Part shown: in pieces, positions 34,427 through 43,938 of the stretch | How positions within the stretch are numbered: the first letter of the stretch is position 1 | Layout of the letters: every line of letters starts with the position of its first letter | NCBI GenBank assembly: GCA_020161475.1 | Contig: JAIUNQ010000001.1 | Location: 41,714-105,713 of the forward strand | Origin: Pseudomonadota bacterium | GTDB taxonomy: Bacteria > Pseudomonadota > Alphaproteobacteria > Rhizobiales > Beijerinckiaceae | Reading direction: 5' to 3' | Length of the DNA stretch: 64,000 nt | Notes under the pieces: model-generated | What the model saw: the letters and a program-made list of their open reading frames with translations, nothing else | What the model was told of the DNA's origin: nothing | The model's database searches: none | Program-made: the position numbers and the translations under genes

Positions 34427-35902
34427 ATGTCCGCCCCCCTTCCGCGCAGCGCCGACAGCCTGATGCAGATCCGCTCGATTACGGCCTGGTCCATTGTGGC
34501 GGCTGAGGTGGTGTTGGCCTTGGTCATCATCGCGGTGGAGATGAACCACGGCGTGTTTCATTGGTCATCCACCCTTGCCGCGGTGGGAATTGCCGCCAGC
34601 AGCTTCTATTTCCGGGCCCATACGGACAACGAATGGGTCCGCAACCTCGCCGCCGCCCTGCTGATGGGGCAGGTGATGCTGCTGCTCGCCGCCTTTGAAG
34701 GGTCCGGCTATGTGCTGGATATGCACATGGTGTTCTTCGCGGGGCTGGGGCTGGTGGCGGGCTTGTGCAGCATCGGCGCCGTCGCCTCGGCGACGGTCGC
34801 GGTGGCGCTTCATCATGTGCTGCTCAACGTCATCTATCCCATGGCGGTGTTTCCGACGGGCGCGGATTTCACCCGCGTCATCATCCATGCTGTCATCCTG
34901 CTGGTGGAAGCGGGGGCGCTCAGCCTGCTGATTCTTCAGCTGGAGCGCGCCCTTGCCACCAATGCCGAGGCGCTGGAGGCGGCCGAGGCCGCACGCGCCA
35001 AGACCGAGCACCTGAGCGCCGAGAGCGAGGTGGCCAACCAGCGCAGCCGCGAGCGCAACCAGACCATGGAGCGCGCCATTGGCGAGTTCTCGCGCGTGAT
35101 CGACGACACCCTCCAGCGCACGGTGCGGGAGGTGAACGAGATGAGCGCCGCCGTGGAGCAACTCACCCGGAATGCGGAAGCCTCGCAGCGGCAGGTGGAA
35201 GTGGCCTCCGAAGGCGCCTTGACCGCCAATGATCGTATGCAGGGCGTGGCCGGTTCGGTGGGTGAGCTGGCAAGCTCCACCGGCGAAATCGCCCAGCAGG
35301 TTCAGCGCACCTCCGCCAGCGTGAGTGCGGTGCGCACCGCCGGCGAGGAAAGCCTCGGCGCCATGGACGCCCTGCGCGCCGCTTCCGAAAAGATCGGCAA
35401 TGTCATCGCGCTCATTCAGGCCATTGCCGAGCAGACCAACCTTCTCGCCCTCAATGCCACCATCGAGGCCGCCCGCGCGGGCGAGGCCGGCAAGGGCTTT
35501 GCCGTGGTGGCCTCGGAGGTGAAATCGCTTGCGGTGCAAACCACCCGCGCCATCGAGGAAATCAGCCAGCAGATTCTCTCGGTTCAGAATGCAGCCAGCA
35601 ATTCCGCCAATGCCATCAACGCCATTGTGGAGCGCGTGCAGGGCATTGATGCTTACATGGCCTCGATCGCGGCGGCGGTGGAGGAGCAGGATTCCACCAC
35701 GCGCGGCATCTCGGAGACCATGCAGGAGACCGCCGAAGGGGCGACGCAATCCTCCCGTGCCTTGGCCGAGGTGATGTCGCAGGCCGCGCAGGTCCAATCT
35801 GTGGCCGGAGCCTTGCGCCAGACAGCCTCGCGCGTGGGCGAAGCCACCAACGTGGTGCAGCGCGAAGTCGCGAGCTTCATCCGCCTCGCCCGCGAGGCCT
35901 GA
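34427..35902 (+). CDS. Methyl-accepting chemotaxis protein with multi-helix membrane sensor
   Basis: 491 aa. About six hydrophobic helices occupy residues 15-175, with no large periplasmic loop, which suggests sensing in or near the membrane. A coiled coil follows, then the MCP signalling domain with its hairpin tip ([20 protein letters not shown]). ATG 34427 has AAGGAG upstream. The frame reads back to 34325 within the preceding gene, which I reject as the start. No che genes lie nearby. It is convergent with mog. Confidence 0.9.
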   Translation: MSAPLPRSADSLMQIRSITAWSIVAAEVVLALVIIAVEMNHGVFHWSSTLAAVGIAASSFYFRAHTDNEWVRNLAAALLMGQVMLLLAAFEGSGYVLDMHMVFFAGLGLVAGLCSIGAVASATVAVALHHVLLNVIYPMAVFPTGADFTRVIIHAVILLVEAGALSLLILQLERALATNAEALEAAEAARAKTEHLSAESEVANQRSRERNQTMERAIGEFSRVIDDTLQRTVREVNEMSAAVEQLTRNAEASQRQVEVASEGALTANDRMQGVAGSVGELASSTGEIAQQVQRTSASVSAVRTAGEESLGAMDALRAASEKIGNVIALIQAIAEQTNLLALNATIEAARAGEAGKGFAVVASEVKSLAVQTTRAIEEISQQILSVQNAASNSANAINAIVERVQGIDAYMASIAAAVEEQDSTTRGISETMQETAEGATQSSRALAEVMSQAAQVQSVAGALRQTASRVGEATNVVQREVASFIRLAREA

Positions 35903-35905
35903 GCC

Positions 35906-36439
35906 TCACGCGCCCTTGGGACGGAACGCCTTGATGACAGCCTCGTCCGTCTCCAGCCGCGTTCCGCCGATCAGGTCGATGCAATAGGGAACGGCGGCGA
36001 ACACCGCATCAAGACACGTGTCAATCGCGGCGGGCTTGCCCGGCATGTTGATGATGAGGCTTGCCCCGCGCGTCCCCGCGATCTGACGGGAGAGGATGGC
36101 GGTGGGCACATCCTTGAGCGAGGCGCGGCGCATTTCCTCGCCAAAACCGTCCAGCTCGCGCTCGATCACGGCACGGGTGGCTTCCGGTGTCACATCACGA
36201 AGGGCCGGGCCGGTGCCGCCGGTGGTCAGGATCAGCGGGCAGCGCAAGCGATCCGCCATCTCGATCAGGCTGGCTTCGATCAGGGGGCGCTCATCGGCGA
36301 TGATGCGCTTTTCCGAGTGCCATGGGGTGGTCAACGCGCGGCCGAGCCATGCTTCGATGGCGGGGCCGCCGCGATCCTCATAGACCCCTTGCGACGCCCG
36401 ATCGGAGATGACGAGAACACCGATCGGGATAGAGGTCAT
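35906..36439 (-). CDS. mog: Molybdopterin adenylyltransferase
   Basis: 177 aa MogA/MoaB-like protein. VLVISDRASQGVYEDRGGP is the N-terminal strand-loop, LTTGGTGPALRDVTPEAT is the family signature, and LIINMPGKPAAI is near the C-terminus. It adenylates molybdopterin to prepare it for molybdenum insertion. ATG 36439 has AAAGGAAAG upstream. It lies 86 bp after napC on the same strand, and both NapA and FdsA need its product, so co-expression with nap is plausible. Confidence 0.93.
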   Translation of the reverse strand: MTSIPIGVLVISDRASQGVYEDRGGPAIEAWLGRALTTPWHSEKRIIADERPLIEASLIEMADRLRCPLILTTGGTGPALRDVTPEATRAVIERELDGFGEEMRRASLKDVPTAILSRQIAGTRGASLIINMPGKPAAIDTCLDAVFAAVPYCIDLIGGTRLETDEAVIKAFRPKGA

Positions 36440-36487
36440 GGGTCTTTCCTTTTTCTCGCATCCGCTTTGCCCCGAAACCGGCAACCA

Positions 36488-36505
36488 CCCCCGCCTGCGC
36501 GGGGG
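36488..36505. terminator. Stem-loop between napC and mog
   Basis: CCCCCGC and GCGGGGG pair around the loop CTGC in the 86-bp gap. No T-run follows on the minus strand, so it is a weak terminator or processing hairpin for the nap message. Confidence 0.45.
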
Positions 36506-36525
36506 CATGCTTTCCGGGCGGATGC

Positions 36526-37242
36526 TCAGCGCGGCACAGCCTTGGCTTTGGCCACATCCGCATCCTGCAGGAAGTCGATCACGCGCTGCACGACACCGAC
36601 GTTGTCGATGTTGTCGAGCATATCCTGATAAGCTTCCTTGGCCTTCGGCGGCAATTTATGGGCGATTCCCTGATGGCAGTCGATGCAGGTCTTGCCCTGT
36701 GTCAGCGCGACGGGGTGGATCTTGCTGGCGCGCGGTTCCTGCGCGGAGAACTCCATGTAGTCGAACTTGTGGCAGTTGCGGCATTCGCGGCTGTCCGTCG
36801 TCTTCATGGCGCGCCACACAGACTTGGACATGTCCAGGCGGTGCGCGTCGAACTTCTCCTTGGTGTCGATCGTGCCGAGGATCTTGTGCAGGACTTCGTT
36901 GGAAGCCTGGATCTTGCGCACCATCTTGTGGCCCCACTCCTTCGGCACGTGGCAATCCGGGCAGGAAGCGCGCACGCCGGTGCGGTTGGAGTAATGCACC
37001 GTGTTCCGGTATTCCATGAACACGTTGTCCTTCATCTCGTGGCACGAGATGCAGAACTTCTCGGTGTTGGTGACTTCCAGCGCCCAGTTGAAGCCACCCC
37101 AGAAGATGACGCCCGCCGCGAAAGCCACCACGGTGATGGTGCCCCAGGCATAGCGTGCGGTGGGGCTGAAGAACCACTTGAACAGACGTTTGATCAGCCC
37201 CGGTTTCGGCGCGGGGGCAGGGGTTGCGTTGTCGCTCATCAC
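36526..37242 (-). CDS. napC: Tetraheme cytochrome c quinol dehydrogenase NapC
   Basis: 238 aa. A single N-terminal membrane helix (YAWGTITVVAFAAGVIFWGG, residues 31-50) anchors a periplasmic domain with four CXXCH heme motifs: CISCH (64-68), CPDCH, CRNCH and CIDCH. NapC oxidises membrane quinol and passes electrons to NapB and NapA. It is the last gene of the nap operon, 4 bp after napB. Confidence 0.97.
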   Translation of the reverse strand: MMSDNATPAPAPKPGLIKRLFKWFFSPTARYAWGTITVVAFAAGVIFWGGFNWALEVTNTEKFCISCHEMKDNVFMEYRNTVHYSNRTGVRASCPDCHVPKEWGHKMVRKIQASNEVLHKILGTIDTKEKFDAHRLDMSKSVWRAMKTTDSRECRNCHKFDYMEFSAQEPRASKIHPVALTQGKTCIDCHQGIAHKLPPKAKEAYQDMLDNIDNVGVVQRVIDFLQDADVAKAKAVPR

Positions 37243-37246
37243 ACCC

Positions 37247-37744
37247 TCACTTGGCCTGCGTGGCGTTCTGGAAGGTGTTGTTCACCAGCGGCTTGGCATC
37301 GGCCTGCGGCACATGGCACTGCTGGCAGAAGTAGCGGGTGCCGGCCACCTTATCGAGGCGCGCGCCTTGCCGGTCCACATAATGCGTCTCGGAGATCTTG
37401 GGCGCGTTGATCTTGGTGTTGCCCGGCCAATCGTGGCAGCTCATGCAGGCGTTGTTCTCCGTCGTGATCTGATATCCCTCCACCTTGTGGGGGATCAGCG
37501 GCGGCTGCTGGCGATAGGCGCGGTCAAACCCGTTGGCCGGGGTCTGCTGTTTGATCACGTCCGGCGGGGGGTTCATCTCGTTCATGGGGGTGTCGGCCAG
37601 CCCCTTGATGTTGACGCGGCCGCCATCCTGCGCCTGCGAGGCAACAGCAAACAGCCCGGCGGTGACAAGGGCCAGCAGAAGAGCAGAAAACCCGAATGAG
37701 TTCCCGGCCGGTTTTGAAAAACGGCTTCTGGAGGTGCCGGTCAT
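37247..37744 (-). CDS. napB: Periplasmic nitrate reductase small subunit, diheme cytochrome NapB
   Basis: 165 aa. A signal peptide (SALLLALVTAGLFAVASQAQ, residues 20-39) is followed by two heme motifs, CMSCH and CQQCH, with the NapB-typical IPHKVEGYQIT segment. It passes electrons to NapA. ATG 37744 overlaps the napH stop by 4 bp. Confidence 0.96.
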   Translation of the reverse strand: MTGTSRSRFSKPAGNSFGFSALLLALVTAGLFAVASQAQDGGRVNIKGLADTPMNEMNPPPDVIKQQTPANGFDRAYRQQPPLIPHKVEGYQITTENNACMSCHDWPGNTKINAPKISETHYVDRQGARLDKVAGTRYFCQQCHVPQADAKPLVNNTFQNATQAK

Positions 37745-38658
37745 GACGCGATCCTTTCGCAAGTCGGAAGCGGAGTGGTGGCTAACGCGCGCGGTTCAAG
37801 GGCGCGCGCATCAAAACGGTGGGTGAAGGCGAAGACCCGCTCGGGGCAGGTGTCGATGCAGGCGCCGCACAGCGTGCAATCCGCCGAGAGGATGACCGGG
37901 GAAGCGCCGGTTTTGCCCCCACGCAGCGCGGGCGTGATCACATGCGGTTCCGGGCACACGGCGAAGCAATCCATGCAGTCGTCGCAAGCGGCGCGCGCCG
38001 GGGCCGAAACCCGCAGCAGCGCCACCTTGCCGATGGCCCCGTAAGCCGCGCCGACCGGGCAGAGATGCCCGCACCAGCCGTGCTTGGCCACAAAGAGGTC
38101 GAACAGGAAGATGGCGAGCGCGGGCAGAAGCCCGAAAAACGTCCCGAAAACCAGCGCCCGGTGCAGCGCGGTAATGGGGTTCACCAACTCCCAGGCCACC
38201 ATGCCGGTGAGCGCGGACATGATGACCAGACCGACAGCGAAATAATGGCGCGTCTCTGCCCGCAGCTTGGCGGAGGTGGTGATGCCGAGCTTGCGGCGAA
38301 GAAAAGCCGCGAAATCCGTCACCGGGTTGAGCGGGCAGACCCAGGCACAATAACTGCGCCCGCCCAGCAGCAGATAACCCACAAGCACAATGCCCGCGCC
38401 GATCAGCGCAAGGCCCTCCGGCCAGTGGCGTGTGGCAAGGCTCTGCACCAGAACGAAGGGATCGGTGAGCGGCAACACATTGAGCGTCATCGAGGAGGCG
38501 ATCGTTCCTTTGGCGATCCAGAGGCCGAACAGCGGCCCGGTGAGGAACAGCGCGAGGAAAAACAGCTGGCTGAGGCGGCGCAGAATGCCGAAGCGATGCG
38601 CCTGCCAGAAGCCCTTCTTCTCCTCGGCCTCGATGTAGGGAGTGAGGTTGGCCGCCAT
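37741..38658 (-). CDS. napH: Quinol dehydrogenase membrane component NapH
   Basis: 305 aa with four to five membrane helices. The Cys motifs of the family are SYCAWVCPLNP and GWCGHLCPVGA, and a C-terminal part holds two [4Fe-4S] motifs (CDDCMDCFAVCPEP and CTLCGACIDTCPE). With NapG it forms an alternative quinol-oxidising route. ATG 38658 follows napG by one base. Confidence 0.96.
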   Translation of the reverse strand: MAANLTPYIEAEEKKGFWQAHRFGILRRLSQLFFLALFLTGPLFGLWIAKGTIASSMTLNVLPLTDPFVLVQSLATRHWPEGLALIGAGIVLVGYLLLGGRSYCAWVCPLNPVTDFAAFLRRKLGITTSAKLRAETRHYFAVGLVIMSALTGMVAWELVNPITALHRALVFGTFFGLLPALAIFLFDLFVAKHGWCGHLCPVGAAYGAIGKVALLRVSAPARAACDDCMDCFAVCPEPHVITPALRGGKTGASPVILSADCTLCGACIDTCPERVFAFTHRFDARALEPRALATTPLPTCERIAS

Positions 38659-38659
38659 C

Positions 38660-39472
38660 TCACGGCCTCCAGTTGGAGTTGGGCAGGCCGGAAGGGGGGG
38701 CGGCGGGCGCCGCCGGTGCGTCCAGGCCACGCGTCGGCAGCTTCACCGGCGCGTCGACCAGCGCGCCGCCCGCCTTGTCTTTCTCCACCCAACCGCGCTT
38801 GTAATGCGCGTCCTGGCTCAGGGCCGCCATCTCGCGCGGCAGCACCTTGATTGCGGCTTGCGTGAGCACGCAGGACTTTTCGCACTTGCCGCAGCCGGTG
38901 CAGTAATCGGGGTGAACCACAGGTTCGAAAATGGCGTGCTTGTCGGTGCGCGCGTTGTGCGTGCGCTCCAGCGTGATCGCCTTGTCGATGACCGGGCACA
39001 CGCGATAGCAAACGTCACACCGCAAGCCATGAAGGTTGAGGCAGGTCTCGCGTGAGGTGATCACCGCGACGCCCATCTTGGCTTTGGCGATATCGACGAG
39101 GGAGTGCTCCAGCGCGCCGGTGGGGCAGGCTTTCACGCAAGGGATGGTGTCGCACATCTCGCACGGCACGTTGCGGGCATGGAAGAACGGCGTGCCGAGG
39201 GCCGGGCCATCCGACCAATCCGCCAGCTTCAGCGTTCCATAAGGGCAATCGCGCACGCAAAGGCCGCAGCGTACGCAAGCCGAGAGGAAGTCTTTTTCCG
39301 GCAATGCACCCGGCGGGCGCAGGGCCTGAGCGGGCAGGGCCTTTGACTGCTGGCCGAGGCCCCCCACGAGAACACAGGCCGCCGCCGCACTGGCGGAGAA
39401 GCGCGCCATCTCCTCCAGCGCCTTGCGACGCTGGGGATTCTTCGGCTTCTCAGGGGTGTTGGCGGCGGACAT
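38660..39472 (-). CDS. napG: Periplasmic ferredoxin-type protein NapG
   Basis: 270 aa with four [4Fe-4S] sites (CVRCGLCVRDCPYG, CEMCDTIPCVKACP, CDVCYRVCPV and CTGCGKCEKSC). The N-terminus has RRKALEEMARF, a twin-arginine export motif, before a hydrophobic stretch (FSASAAAACVLVGGLG). It transfers electrons from NapH towards NapA. ATG 39472 is chosen because the remaining upstream frame overlaps napA. Confidence 0.95.
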   Translation of the reverse strand: MSAANTPEKPKNPQRRKALEEMARFSASAAAACVLVGGLGQQSKALPAQALRPPGALPEKDFLSACVRCGLCVRDCPYGTLKLADWSDGPALGTPFFHARNVPCEMCDTIPCVKACPTGALEHSLVDIAKAKMGVAVITSRETCLNLHGLRCDVCYRVCPVIDKAITLERTHNARTDKHAIFEPVVHPDYCTGCGKCEKSCVLTQAAIKVLPREMAALSQDAHYKRGWVEKDKAGGALVDAPVKLPTRGLDAPAAPAAPPSGLPNSNWRP

Positions 39473-39485
39473 GTTGCGTACTCGT

Positions 39486-42014
39486 TCAGGCAGCCACGAC
39501 CTTGCAGGCGCACTTCTTGAAGTCCGTCTCCTTCGAGATCGGGCAGGTCGCATCCAGCGTGAGCTTGTTGGCGAGCTGGCTCTCGTCGAAGAACGGGAAG
39601 TACACGAGCCCGCGCGGCGGCTTGTTGCGGCCCTTCGTTTCCACGCGTGTCGCCACTTCGCCGCGCTTGGTCACGATCTTGATCGTCTGTCCGCGATGCA
39701 GCCCACGATCAGAGGCGTCGTCCGGGTGCATGAACAGCACGGCGGCAGGCACCGAGCGGTGGAGTTCCGGCACGCGGCGGGTCATCGAGCCGGAATGCCA
39801 ATGCTCCAGCACGCGGCCCGTGCAGAGCCACAGGTTGAACTCGTTGTCCGGCACCTCGGCGGCGGGCTCATAGGGGCAGAAGATGATGCGGGCCTTCTTG
39901 TCGGGCTTGCCGTAGAAGGAATAGCCCTCGCCCTGCTTCACGTAGGGATCGAAGCCTTCCTTGAAGCGCCACAGCGTTTCCTTGTTGTCCACCACCGGCC
40001 AGCGCAGGCCCCGCGCCTTGTGATACTGCTCGAAGTCCGCAAGGTCGTGGCCGTGGCCACGTCCGAAGGCGGCATATTCCTCGAACAGGCCTTTCTGGAT
40101 ATAGCAGCCGAAGGCCTGCGCCTCGGAGTTGTCGAAGCCCTGCTGGCACTCGGAGGTCGGGAACTTGTTCACGACGCCATTGCCGTAGAGCACGTCATAC
40201 ATCGTCTTGCCGCGCACCTCCGGCTTCTTGGCGATCAGCTCTTCCGGCCACACCTCCTCGATCTTGAAATACTTCGAGAATTCAATGGTCTGCCAGAGGT
40301 CGGAGCGTGCCTCGCCCGGCGCTTTCACCTGCTGACGCCAGAACTGGGTGCGCCGCTCGGCATTGCCGTAGGCGCCTTCCTTTTCCATCCACATCGCGGT
40401 GGGCAGGATCAGGTCGGCGGCGAGCGCGGTGACGGTGGGGTAGGGGTCCGACACCACGATGAAGTTGGCCGGGTTCCGATAGCCGGGGTAGCCTTCCTCG
40501 TTCATGTTGGGCGCGGTCTGCATATTGTTGGTGCACTGCACCCAATAGGCATTGAGCTTGCCGTCTTTCAGCATGCGGTGCTGCACCACGGCGTGATAGC
40601 CGATGTTGCCGGGGATGGTCCCTTCCGGCACGCCCCACAGCTTTTCGGTCATCTCGCGATGCTTGGGGTTGGTCACCACCATGTCGGCCGGCAGGCGGTG
40701 CGAGAAGGTGCCCACCTCGCGCGCCGTGCCGCAGGCAGAGGGCTGGCCGGTGAGAGAGAACGGCCCGCAGCCCGGCTCGGAGATCTTACCCGTCAGCAGA
40801 TGCACGTTGTAGATCATGTTGTTGACCCAGGTGCCGCGCGTATGCTGGTTGAACCCCATGGTCCAGAAGGAGATCACCTTCTTCTTGGGGTCGGCATAGA
40901 GCTTGGCGAGACGCAGGAGGTTCTCCTTCGGCACGCCCGACATCTTGTGCGCATATTCGAGGTCATAGGGCTGGAGCAGCTTCTTGTATTCCTCGAAGCC
41001 GATCTTGTCCTTCATGCCCGCCGGGTCGAGCGCGCCGTCCTTGCCTGCCTTGTGCGAGGCGTTCACGGCTTTCGCTTCCAGCGCATTCGTCGGACGCAGG
41101 CCATAGCCGATGTCGGTCACGGTCGAGGCGAACTCGACGTGCTTGCCGGTGAAATCCTTGTTCACGGCATTGTTGTTGACGATGTAGTGCTGGATGTAAT
41201 TCAGGATCGCCAGATCCGAATGCGGCACGAAAATCATGGGATTGTCGGCCAGCTCATAGGAGCGATGCTCGAAAGTGGAGAGGATATGCACTTCCGCGCC
41301 CTGATGCGTCAGGCGGCGGTCGGTGATGCGGCTCCACAGGATCGGGTGCATCTCGGCCATGTTCGAGCCCCAGAGCACGAAGGCATCCGTCTTCTCGATG
41401 TCGTCATAGCAGCCCATCGGCTCGTCGATGCCGAAGGTGCGCATGAAGCCCGCCACGGCGGAAGCCATGCAATGGCGCGCGTTGGGGTCGAGGTTGTTGG
41501 AGCGGAAGCCCGCCTTGAACAGCTTGGAGGCGGCATAGCCCTCCCAGATCGTCCATTGGCCCGAGCCGAACATGCCGATGCCCGAGGGGCCGGTCTTCTT
41601 CAACGCTTCCTTGAACTTCTCCGCCATGATGGTGAAGGCGGCATCCCAGCTGATCGGCGTGAAGTCGCCGTTCTTGTCGAACTTGCCGTTCTTCATGCGC
41701 AGCAGCGGCTTGGTCAGCCGGTCCTCGCCGTACATGATTTTCGAGAGGAAATAGCCCTTGATGCAGTTGAGGCCGCGGTTCACCGGGGCATCGGGGTCGC
41801 CCTGGGTCGCAACAACCCGGCCGTTCTTGGTGCCGACGATGACGCCGCAACCCGTGCCGCAGAAACGGCACACGCCCTTGTCCCAGCGGATGCCATCCGG
41901 CCCGGCCTGCGCCTGCGCTTCACCGGTGAGCGTGATGCCGGCCGCATTGGCGGCAGCCGCAGCAGCTGCGGCTTTGAGCGTGTCGCGGCGGGAGAGGTCG
42001 AGTTTGTCAGACAT
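39486..42014 (-). CDS. napA: Periplasmic nitrate reductase catalytic subunit NapA
   Basis: 842 aa. A Tat signal ([12 protein letters not shown] at residues 7-18) precedes the mature protein. The [4Fe-4S] ligands are C49, C52, C56 (CRFCGTGC) and C84, and the molybdenum ligand is C182 in [10 protein letters not shown]. It reduces nitrate to nitrite with Mo-bis-MGD. The length is normal for the family. It lies 27 bp after napD and 13 bp before napG. Confidence 0.98.
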   Translation of the reverse strand: MSDKLDLSRRDTLKAAAAAAAANAAGITLTGEAQAQAGPDGIRWDKGVCRFCGTGCGVIVGTKNGRVVATQGDPDAPVNRGLNCIKGYFLSKIMYGEDRLTKPLLRMKNGKFDKNGDFTPISWDAAFTIMAEKFKEALKKTGPSGIGMFGSGQWTIWEGYAASKLFKAGFRSNNLDPNARHCMASAVAGFMRTFGIDEPMGCYDDIEKTDAFVLWGSNMAEMHPILWSRITDRRLTHQGAEVHILSTFEHRSYELADNPMIFVPHSDLAILNYIQHYIVNNNAVNKDFTGKHVEFASTVTDIGYGLRPTNALEAKAVNASHKAGKDGALDPAGMKDKIGFEEYKKLLQPYDLEYAHKMSGVPKENLLRLAKLYADPKKKVISFWTMGFNQHTRGTWVNNMIYNVHLLTGKISEPGCGPFSLTGQPSACGTAREVGTFSHRLPADMVVTNPKHREMTEKLWGVPEGTIPGNIGYHAVVQHRMLKDGKLNAYWVQCTNNMQTAPNMNEEGYPGYRNPANFIVVSDPYPTVTALAADLILPTAMWMEKEGAYGNAERRTQFWRQQVKAPGEARSDLWQTIEFSKYFKIEEVWPEELIAKKPEVRGKTMYDVLYGNGVVNKFPTSECQQGFDNSEAQAFGCYIQKGLFEEYAAFGRGHGHDLADFEQYHKARGLRWPVVDNKETLWRFKEGFDPYVKQGEGYSFYGKPDKKARIIFCPYEPAAEVPDNEFNLWLCTGRVLEHWHSGSMTRRVPELHRSVPAAVLFMHPDDASDRGLHRGQTIKIVTKRGEVATRVETKGRNKPPRGLVYFPFFDESQLANKLTLDATCPISKETDFKKCACKVVAA

Positions 42015-42041
42015 GGGGAATTCCTCCGGTGAGGCGAAAAA

Positions 42042-42308
42042 TCAGGTCGAAGCGGCGGGTGTGGCCGGCTCGAACGCGTGGTAGGCGAGCGAAGCGGCCA
42101 CCACGCCCGGCAAGCGGTGCATGGCGGTGAGCTGGTCCAGCGCCAGCGTTGTTTCGGTGTCGATGGCGGTCAGCGCGACGCGGCCTTCTTCGGCATGGCC
42201 GACGATCTCCACGCCCGGCAGCGCGGCCAGCGCATCCAGCGCGATCTGGGTCCGCTCCGGCGCAAGGTGGACCACGATGCCGCAGATATTGACGTTCCGG
42301 AGGGTCAT
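42042..42308 (-). CDS. napD: NapA-specific Tat chaperone NapD
   Basis: 88 aa ferredoxin-like-fold protein (ICGIVVHLAPER, GVEIVGHAEEGR, LPGVVAASLAYHAFE). NapD binds the Tat signal of NapA until cofactor loading is complete. ATG 42308 overlaps the napF stop by 4 bp. Confidence 0.94.
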   Translation of the reverse strand: MTLRNVNICGIVVHLAPERTQIALDALAALPGVEIVGHAEEGRVALTAIDTETTLALDQLTAMHRLPGVVAASLAYHAFEPATPAAST

Positions 42309-42631
42309 GCGTGCGTCTCCAGCCGGGCGGTCTCGCGCGCCAGAAGCGCGGTATCGCGGGCCAGAAGCGTGATGGCGGAAACGGGGCAGGGGGCGAGGCA
42401 TTCGCCGCAGCCCGAGCACATCGTGGGATTGAGCACCGGCGCGGCGCGCCCGCCGGCCAGCGGCACGAAGCGGATGGCGTTTTCGTCGCACACCTCGCCG
42501 CAGCGGCGGCAGCTGACGCCCTTGGCCTCGACGCAGGAAGCGCCAATGCTGGCAACGCGGACCAGCGTTTCCTCGGGCGAGGCAGGCACGAAGGCGCGCA
42601 GGACAGCGCGCCGGGAAAGCCCAGACGACAT
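42305..42631 (-). CDS. napF: Ferredoxin-type protein NapF
   Basis: 108 aa with an N-terminal GLSRRAVLRAF segment and iron-sulfur motifs C-x6-C-x2-C-x3-C (SCRRCGEVC) and CSGCGECLAPCP. NapF is a cytoplasmic helper for NapA maturation. Tandem ATGs occur at 42634 and 42631 after GGGGGA; 42631 has better spacing. It is the first gene of the nap operon. Confidence 0.92.
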   Translation of the reverse strand: MSSGLSRRAVLRAFVPASPEETLVRVASIGASCVEAKGVSCRRCGEVCDENAIRFVPLAGGRAAPVLNPTMCSGCGECLAPCPVSAITLLARDTALLARETARLETHA

Positions 42632-42770
42632 CATTCCCCCGTTACGGTGGTTGAAAGCAGGAAAGTGGGAAAAAGGACCGCTACCGCGCGGTTCCCGCGC
42701 GAAGCGCGAATCGTAGGGCGGACGCCGTTGCCCGCGACCCGCAACCTGACTTCTGTTAAGTCTGCGGGCA

Positions 42771-42784
42771 TTGTTCTGGATCAA
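42771..42784. promoter_or_regulatory. FNR/CRP-family site upstream of napF
   Basis: TTGTTCTGGATCAA matches the FNR consensus TTGAT-N4-ATCAA at 9 of 10 arm positions. It lies 140 bp from napF and about 130 bp from the divergent exporter gene. Oxygen- or nitric-oxide-responsive control of nap is the likely meaning. The rest of this 283-bp gap has no gene. Confidence 0.6.
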
Positions 42785-42914
42785 CTATGGTTGAAAACGG
42801 GCGCAACCTGATCGTTTGAAGAGCAAAATTGCACAAAGCTTCAACAGCGCACGCAGGCGTGCAGTTGCTCTTGCGCATTGTCCGCAGGGCCGGTGCGAGC
42901 TACCTAGAGGCGTG

Positions 42915-43928
42915 ATGAAACTGACACCCCTTCGCCTTCTCGCTCTCGCCCTGCTCGTTGGTGCAGGTGCGGCCCTGTGGTTTCTGCTCAATCGCGCGGA
43001 ACGCATCGGCACCGTCACGGTGACGCGCGGCTCGATTGCCGAGGCGGTTTACGCCACCGGCAGCGTCGAGCCCGTCACCTGGGCCAAGGTGCTGCCGCTG
43101 GTGCGCACGCGCATCGTCGAGCATTGCCGCTGCGAGGGCAAACAGGTGAAAAAGGGCGATGTCCTTGCCCGTCTTGATGACTCAGGTGCACAGGCGGACC
43201 TGAAACAGGCCGAGGCCAAGCGCGTGTTCGCGGCGGCGGAGCTGGCCCGCCAGACGGATCTCTTCAAGCGCGGTATCACCACCAAACAGGCGCTAGAACG
43301 CTCCCAGACCGACCTTTTGCAGGTCGATCGTCAGATTGATGCGCTCAAGGCCCGCCTGCGCGACTTCCTGCTGCTCTCCCCGGCCGATGGCGTCGTGCTG
43401 CGCTCGGATGCGCAGGTCGGCGATATTCCCGCCACCACCGACACGCTCTTTACCGTGGGCGAGCCCGCCCCCTTGCGCGTGGTGGGGGAGGTGAACGAGG
43501 AGGACATCCCCCGGGTTAAACTCGGCCAGAAGGCGCTGCTGCGCAACGAGGGCTTTCCCGCGCAGGCGCTGGAGTCGAGCGTCGATGCCATCACGCCCAA
43601 GGGCGACGCCGCCGCGAAAACCTTCCGCGTCTACCTCGCCCTGCCGGATAACACCCCCTTGCGCATCGGCATGAATGTCGAGGCCAACATCATCGTGGCG
43701 GAGAAGAAGGATACCTTGCTTGCACCGGCCGAGGCGATCCGCGAGCCCGGTACCGCACGCGCCAGCGTGTTTGTGGTGCGCGACGGCAAGCTCAAGGCGC
43801 TGCCGGTCACCACGGGCATTCGCGGCTCGCGCGCCTGGGAGGTGAGCGGCGATCTGAAAGAAGGCGATGTGCTGGCTGCGCCCCTCAAACCCGACTACCG
43901 CGATGGCCTCGCCGTGCGGATGAAGTGA
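42915..43928 (+). CDS. Membrane fusion (periplasmic adaptor) protein of an ABC exporter
   Basis: 337 aa HlyD/MacA-like adaptor. An N-terminal membrane anchor (LLALALLVGAGAALWFLL) is followed by a biotinyl-lipoyl half (GSIAEAVYATGSVEP), a short helical hairpin (QADLKQAEAKRVFAAAEL) and a beta-barrel part ending TGIRGSRAWEVSGDLKEGD. ATG 42915 has AGAGG upstream. It is the first gene of adaptor-permease-ATPase, an order like DevBCA. No outer-membrane factor is adjacent. Cargo is unknown. Confidence 0.88.
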   Translation: MKLTPLRLLALALLVGAGAALWFLLNRAERIGTVTVTRGSIAEAVYATGSVEPVTWAKVLPLVRTRIVEHCRCEGKQVKKGDVLARLDDSGAQADLKQAEAKRVFAAAELARQTDLFKRGITTKQALERSQTDLLQVDRQIDALKARLRDFLLLSPADGVVLRSDAQVGDIPATTDTLFTVGEPAPLRVVGEVNEEDIPRVKLGQKALLRNEGFPAQALESSVDAITPKGDAAAKTFRVYLALPDNTPLRIGMNVEANIIVAEKKDTLLAPAEAIREPGTARASVFVVRDGKLKALPVTTGIRGSRAWEVSGDLKEGDVLAAPLKPDYRDGLAVRMK

Positions 43929-43938
43929 GGAGGCGGGC

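Noticed and set aside
39423..42032. 869-codon plus-strand open frame opposite napA and napG
   Set aside because: Long antisense frames are expected at this GC content. The minus strand encodes full NapA with Tat and Fe-S motifs, and the operon overlaps fit it.
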